Shown: positions 60,911 to 64,000 of the stretch, piece by piece
Layout of the letters: every line of letters starts with the position of its first letter
Numbering within the stretch: position 1 is the first letter of the stretch
Source of the DNA: JAWWOL01 sp963797535
GTDB taxonomy: Bacteria; Actinomycetota; Actinomycetes; JAWWOL01
Length of the DNA: 64,000 nt
NCBI GenBank assembly: GCA_963797535.1
Contig: CAWCPQ010000001.1
Coordinates: forward strand, 1,240,001-1,304,000
Direction of reading: 5' to 3'
Notes under the pieces: generated by a model
What the model was told of the DNA's origin: nothing
Database searches by the model: none
The model's input: the letters and a program-made list of their open reading frames with translations, nothing else
Position numbers and translations under genes: made by a program

Positions 60911-60947
60911 CGCCGAGCGGATCACTGACAAAGTGATCCGCTCGGCG
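60911..60947 (-). terminator. Intrinsic terminator of msrA
   Basis: A perfect 16-bp stem (CGCCGAGCGGATCACT and its complement) with a five-base loop lies 26 bases after the msrA stop. In the transcribed direction it is followed by GCAGATTTTGC, a short T run. Confidence 0.85.
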
Positions 60948-60972
60948 TCCGGGCTTCGTCGCGTTGAGTGCC

Positions 60973-61626
60973 TTACGCGCGGGCCACGCCGATCGGGCAG
61001 CTCACGCCGGTGCCGTGTGCCGGGCAGTAGCCGTTCGGCACCTTGTGCAGGTACTGCTGGTGGTAGTCCTCGGCGAACCAGAACGTGCCCACCGGGGCGA
61101 TCTCCGTCGTGATCTCGCCGTAGCCGGCAGCCGTGAGGTTCGGCTGGAACATCTTCAGGGACGCCTCGGCCTCATCACGCTGAGCCTCGGTGGTCCAGTA
61201 GATGGCCGAGCGGTACTGCGTCCCGACGTCGTTGCCCTGCCGCATGCCCTGGCTCGGGTCGTGACCCTCCCAGAACGCCTTCAGCAGCTGGCCGTACGAG
61301 ATCTGCGCCGGGTCGTAGACGACCTGGACCGCCTCGGTGTGCCCGGTGCGCGCCGAGCAGACCTCCTCGTAGGTGGGGTTGGGGGTGTAACCGCCGGCGT
61401 AGCCAACCGCGGTGCTGTAGACGCCCGGCAGCTGCCAGAACGTCTTCTCGGCACCCCAGAAACAGCCCAGGCCGAAGTAGGCGACCTCGAGGCCGTCGGG
61501 GTAGGGCGGCTGCAGCCGGGTGCCGAGAACGGCGTGAGTGTCCCCGACGGCAAACAGGCGCTCGGACCGGCCGGGCAGAGCCTCGACCTGGTCGATCATG
61601 GTGGTCTTTCCTCGACCGAACAGCAT
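60973..61626 (-). CDS. msrA: Peptide-methionine (S)-S-oxide reductase MsrA
   Basis: A 217-residue MsrA. The catalytic cysteine is in YFGLGCFWGAEKTFWQLPGV, the substrate glycine/tyrosine region in TAVGYAGGYTPNPTYEEVCSARTGHTEAV, the FWEGHDPSQGMRQGNDVGTQYRS signature is intact, and resolving cysteines lie near the C-terminus (YCPAHGTGVSCPIG). It reduces methionine-S-sulfoxide in proteins. The ATG has GGAGG; an internal ATG at residue 10 is possible. It is transcribed alone and ends in a strong terminator. Confidence 0.95.
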   Translation of the reverse strand: MLFGRGKTTMIDQVEALPGRSERLFAVGDTHAVLGTRLQPPYPDGLEVAYFGLGCFWGAEKTFWQLPGVYSTAVGYAGGYTPNPTYEEVCSARTGHTEAVQVVYDPAQISYGQLLKAFWEGHDPSQGMRQGNDVGTQYRSAIYWTTEAQRDEAEASLKMFQPNLTAAGYGEITTEIAPVGTFWFAEDYHQQYLHKVPNGYCPAHGTGVSCPIGVARA

Positions 61627-61698
61627 GGTTCGCCTCCGTACTTTCAGGGGTTGTGCCTCATCTAACCGTGCTTGACCGGACGGGATTCCTGCACATTC

Positions 61699-62610
61699 TT
61701 ACGAGGAGATGACGTGCCCGGCCAGCGCGATCCTGGCGTTGCCGCGAGCCTCGGCCAACCGGGTGCGGGCACCCTCGACACTGATGCCGGCGACGGCTGC
61801 CACCACCGCAACCTTGGCCTCGCCTCCCGCCGCCGCAAGGGCCGACTCTGCCTGGTCGTACGGGAGTCCGGTCGCCTGCGCGACGTTGCGCACCGCCCGC
61901 TGACGCAGCTTCTCGTTGTCGACCCGGACGTCGATCATGAGATTGCCGTAGGTGTGGCCCTGGCGCACCATGACCAGCGTCGACAAGGTGTTCAGCACCA
62001 GCTTCTGCGCGGTGCCCGCCTTGAGCCTGGTCGACCCGGCGACGATTTCGGCCCCGGTGGGCACCTCGATCGCGACGTCGGCCAGCTCTGCCAGCGGTGA
62101 GCCGAGAGTGTTGACCACAACCACCAGCAGTGCCCCCGCCTCGCGCGCAGCAGTCGCCGCCCCCAGCGCGTACGGCGTTCGCCCGCTGGCGCTGACCACG
62201 ATCACGGCGTCCGCCCCGACCGGGCGCAGTGCCTCCAGATTCGCTGCTCCAGCGGCCTCGTCGTCCTCGTCGCCCTCTCGGGCGTCCGCCATCGCTTGAG
62301 CACCTCCAGCCAGAACGGCCACGACCTGCCCCGGCGGTGTGCCGTACGTCGGCTCGCACTCCACCGAGTCCACCACCGCGAGGCGTCCGCCGGTGCCGGC
62401 CCCGATCGAGAGCATCCGACCGCCGCTGGCAAGCCGGCCGGCGATCGCGTCCACTGCGGTGGCTATCGAGGGGGCCGACCGTCGTACGGCTGTGGCCACC
62501 GTCGCGTCCTCGTCGTTCATCATCAGCACCAGCTCCAGCGAGCCGTGCTCGTCGAGGTCGCCCAGCTCCGGCCGTACGACCTCGGTCGAGAGTCCGCTCA
62601 GGTCATCCAT
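61699..62610 (-). CDS. murQ: N-acetylmuramic acid 6-phosphate etherase MurQ
   Basis: A 303-residue SIS-domain enzyme that cleaves the lactyl ether of MurNAc-6-phosphate to give GlcNAc-6-phosphate. Motifs are RMLSIGAGTGGRLAVVDSVE, CEPTYGTPPGQVVAVLAGG, AVIVVSASGRTPYALG, and a KAGTAQKLVLNTLSTLVMVR segment with a HTH-like C-terminal domain. It is divergent from nagA, which uses the product GlcNAc-6-phosphate, and two dre-like sites lie between them. This indicates joint control of peptidoglycan recycling. The ATG has a GGAG RBS. Confidence 0.94.
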   Translation of the reverse strand: MDDLSGLSTEVVRPELGDLDEHGSLELVLMMNDEDATVATAVRRSAPSIATAVDAIAGRLASGGRMLSIGAGTGGRLAVVDSVECEPTYGTPPGQVVAVLAGGAQAMADAREGDEDDEAAGAANLEALRPVGADAVIVVSASGRTPYALGAATAAREAGALLVVVVNTLGSPLAELADVAIEVPTGAEIVAGSTRLKAGTAQKLVLNTLSTLVMVRQGHTYGNLMIDVRVDNEKLRQRAVRNVAQATGLPYDQAESALAAAGGEAKVAVVAAVAGISVEGARTRLAEARGNARIALAGHVISS

Positions 62611-62659
62611 GGCAGGTCTCCGTACCTCGCAGGTTCCTGGTTGGCCTCAGCGTATCGCA

Positions 62660-62675
62660 AGTGGTCTGGACCAAT
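62660..62675. promoter_or_regulatory. dre-like DasR operator 1
   Basis: AGTGGTCTGGACCAAT is a near match to the DasR-responsive element consensus A(C/G)TGGTCTAGACCA(C/G)T, with a central TGGTC-TG-GACCA dyad. It lies 50 bases before murQ. DasR is the GntR-type repressor that senses GlcN-6-phosphate in Streptomyces. Confidence 0.82.
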
Positions 62676-62699
62676 TTGGCATCAAGCCTGGACATCAGG

Positions 62700-62715
62700 A
62701 TTGGTCTAGTCCACA
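62700..62715. promoter_or_regulatory. dre-like DasR operator 2
   Basis: ATTGGTCTAGTCCACA matches the same dre consensus with one change in the second half-site (TGGTCTAGtCCA). It is 38 bases before nagA and 40 bases (centre to centre) from operator 1, so each divergent gene has a proximal site. Confidence 0.82.
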
Positions 62716-62752
62716 ATGAAAGAGTCCCACCGTCGGCCGATCAGGAGCGTGT

Positions 62753-63919
62753 GTGCCCATCATCTCCGCACCTCGCATGCTGGTCGAGGGGCAGTTGTCA
62801 GGACCGGCGAGCGTTGTTGTCGAAGGTGACGGCATCGTCGACGTCGTTGAGGGACGACCCACAACGGACCACCTCGGTCTGGACGAGGGTTTCCTCACTC
62901 CCGGTCTGATCGACCTGCAGATCAACGGTTGTTTCGGTGTCGACCTGGTCGACGCCAGCACCGAGGGCTGGCTTGCCGTCGCGTCCGGGCTCCCGGCAAC
63001 GGGAGTCACTGCTTTCCAGCCCACGTTCATCACCGCACCGGTTGACCGGCTGCTGGTCGGCATCAAGGCGGCCGCCGAGGCCTACCCCACGTTGGCCTCG
63101 TCGCCCGGCGCCGCGCGCAGCTTGGGCATCCACCTCGAGGGCCCGTTCCTTTCACCGCTGCAAGCCGGCGTCCACGACGTCAGCTTCATGCACCCCGCCA
63201 GCGCCGACGACCTCGACGCGCTACTCGCGCCGGGCGTTGTCGACCTGATCTCGATGGTCACGCTCGCACCGGAGCTGCCAGGCGCGCTCGACGCCATTCG
63301 CCGGCTGCGCGAGCACGGAATCGTCGTGTCCATCGGACATTCCGACGCCACCGGCCGCCAGGTCGAGGCCGCGGTCGGTGCTGGCGCAGGGATGGTGACG
63401 CACATCTTCAACGCCCAGCGCGGGCTCGGCCACCGCGAGCCGGGAGTCGCCGGTCAGGCGCTCGCCGACCCCGGCCTGACGGTGGGCCTGATCGCCGACC
63501 TGCACCACGTCGCACCGCAGATCTGCACGATCGTCATGCACGCGGCGCGCGGTCGGGTGGCCCTGGTCACCGACGCGGTTGCATCGGCAGGGATGCCGCC
63601 GGGCTCGTACGAGCTGGGCGGCCAGCAGATCAGCATCTCCCCCGGTGAGGGCTTCGCCCGTCGCCTCGACGGCACCATCGCCGGATCGTCGCTGTCGCTG
63701 GACGTCGCCGTACGCAACTTGGTCGGTATCGGCATCGACCCCGCCGACGTGCTCGAAGCGGCAACCCGGGTGCCGGCCGACGTTCTCGGTCGCGGCGACC
63801 TGGGCCGCCTCGCCCCCGGCGCTTGCGCCGATCTGGTCTGGTGGAGCGACGACTTCACCCCGCTGCGGGTCTGGATCGGTGGCCGGGTGGCCTACGACGC
63901 CGCGACGGTGTCCGCCTGA
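62753..63919 (+). CDS. nagA: N-acetylglucosamine-6-phosphate deacetylase NagA
   Basis: A 388-residue amidohydrolase that removes acetate from GlcNAc-6-phosphate. Motifs: LTPGLIDLQINGCFGVDLVD, where the metal histidines of HxH are replaced by QIN as in the single-metal NagA type, LGIHLEGPFLSPLQAGVHD with the metal-binding Glu, SIGHSDATGRQ and MVTHIFNAQ with the histidines, and ALVTDAVASAGMPPG with the catalytic Asp. The GTG has AGGAG. It is divergent from murQ under dre sites, which places both genes in chitin and cell-wall amino-sugar recycling. Downstream is a hairpin terminator. Confidence 0.95.
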   Translation: MPIISAPRMLVEGQLSGPASVVVEGDGIVDVVEGRPTTDHLGLDEGFLTPGLIDLQINGCFGVDLVDASTEGWLAVASGLPATGVTAFQPTFITAPVDRLLVGIKAAAEAYPTLASSPGAARSLGIHLEGPFLSPLQAGVHDVSFMHPASADDLDALLAPGVVDLISMVTLAPELPGALDAIRRLREHGIVVSIGHSDATGRQVEAAVGAGAGMVTHIFNAQRGLGHREPGVAGQALADPGLTVGLIADLHHVAPQICTIVMHAARGRVALVTDAVASAGMPPGSYELGGQQISISPGEGFARRLDGTIAGSSLSLDVAVRNLVGIGIDPADVLEAATRVPADVLGRGDLGRLAPGACADLVWWSDDFTPLRVWIGGRVAYDAATVSA

Positions 63920-63935
63920 GCTTCGGACAGACCCA

Positions 63936-63957
63936 TGGGCGCCCTCCTGGGCGCCCA
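63936..63957 (+). terminator. Hairpin terminator after nagA
   Basis: TGGGCGCCC (63936-63944) and GGGCGCCCA (63949-63957) form a perfect 9-bp stem with a TCCT loop, 17 bases after the nagA stop. Confidence 0.8.
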
Positions 63958-63973
63958 CGGGCGTGCCACCCGG

Positions 63974-64000
63974 CTACTCGCCGGGATAGGTCACGCCGAC
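63974..64000 (-). other. Possible 3' end of a minus-strand gene cut by the window edge
   Basis: Reading the minus strand from the end of the window gives eight sense codons (VGVTYPGE) and a TAG stop at 63974-63976. The position, just after the nagA terminator, suits a convergent gene, but 27 bases do not prove it. Confidence 0.25.

Noticed and set aside
1..64000. Prophage, integrative element, transposase or tRNA genes
   Set aside because: No integrase, transposase, phage structural gene or cloverleaf-forming sequence was recognised on either strand.

Overview
The window is a piece of a very GC-rich actinobacterial chromosome. Diagnostic features are a SigA/HrdB principal sigma factor with a long Ala/Pro/Thr-rich N-terminus, the cell-division protein SepH (broken by one base here), a large NAD-glutamate dehydrogenase, GuaB1, a DUF7455 zinc-ribbon protein, actinobacterial ParC/ParE, and DasR-type operators at the amino-sugar genes. 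I cannot name the genus; a non-Streptomyces actinomycete (Frankia/Jatrophihabitans/Sporichthya-like breadth) is a guess. I see no rRNA, tRNA, CRISPR, prophage or insertion sequence, so this is mostly core chromosome with some accessory exported proteins.

Layout. 0-6 kb: 5-oxoprolinase subunits pxpB (partial) and pxpC, a zinc-ribbon microprotein, a DUF72 protein, a CBS-pair protein, an EspC/WXG-like small protein, an ABC ATPase, sepH and an LppX/LprG-like lipoprotein. 6-16 kb: an MFS transporter, an unknown protein, a GH15 trehalase/glucoamylase-type enzyme and a GNAT-acyl-CoA synthetase, all split by frameshifts, surrounding an intact sigA and an unusual coiled-coil protein with 54-residue repeats. 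16-24 kb: RibD-like reductase, YciI protein, AcuC deacetylase, semialdehyde dehydrogenase, peroxiredoxin, an ArsR-SRPBCC operon and an SF2 helicase. 24-31 kb: a SARP-like BTAD-ATPase regulator, an alpha/beta-hydrolase-glycosyltransferase fusion with a Cys in the nucleophile position, and a divergent methyltransferase.

31-43 kb: parC and parE as separated, oppositely oriented genes enclosing exported esterases, a GT4 glycosyltransferase, tandem duplicated lipoproteins and a PAS-GGDEF diguanylate cyclase; then an S53 (sedolisin) peptidase. 43-53 kb: SnoaL-tailed ECF sigma factor, STAS protein, M24 peptidase-like protein, NAD-GDH, DUF7455 protein and GuaB1. 53-64 kb: a TetR-controlled DHA2 exporter with clear operators inside its promoter, a Rieske lipoprotein, membrane proteins, a DrrAB-type ABC exporter operon with a 21-bp-spaced upstream repeat array, MsrA, and divergent murQ/nagA sharing two dre-like DasR sites.

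The most striking global signal is that every frameshifted gene lies between about 4.7 and 15.4 kb, and that nearly all the shifts are single extra bases. This points to a sequence-quality problem more than to gene decay. The most biologically interesting items are the hydrolase-GT fusion neighbourhood, the repeat-built coiled-coil protein next to sigA, and three regulatory arrays (TetR operators, dre pair, CTGCAA iterons).
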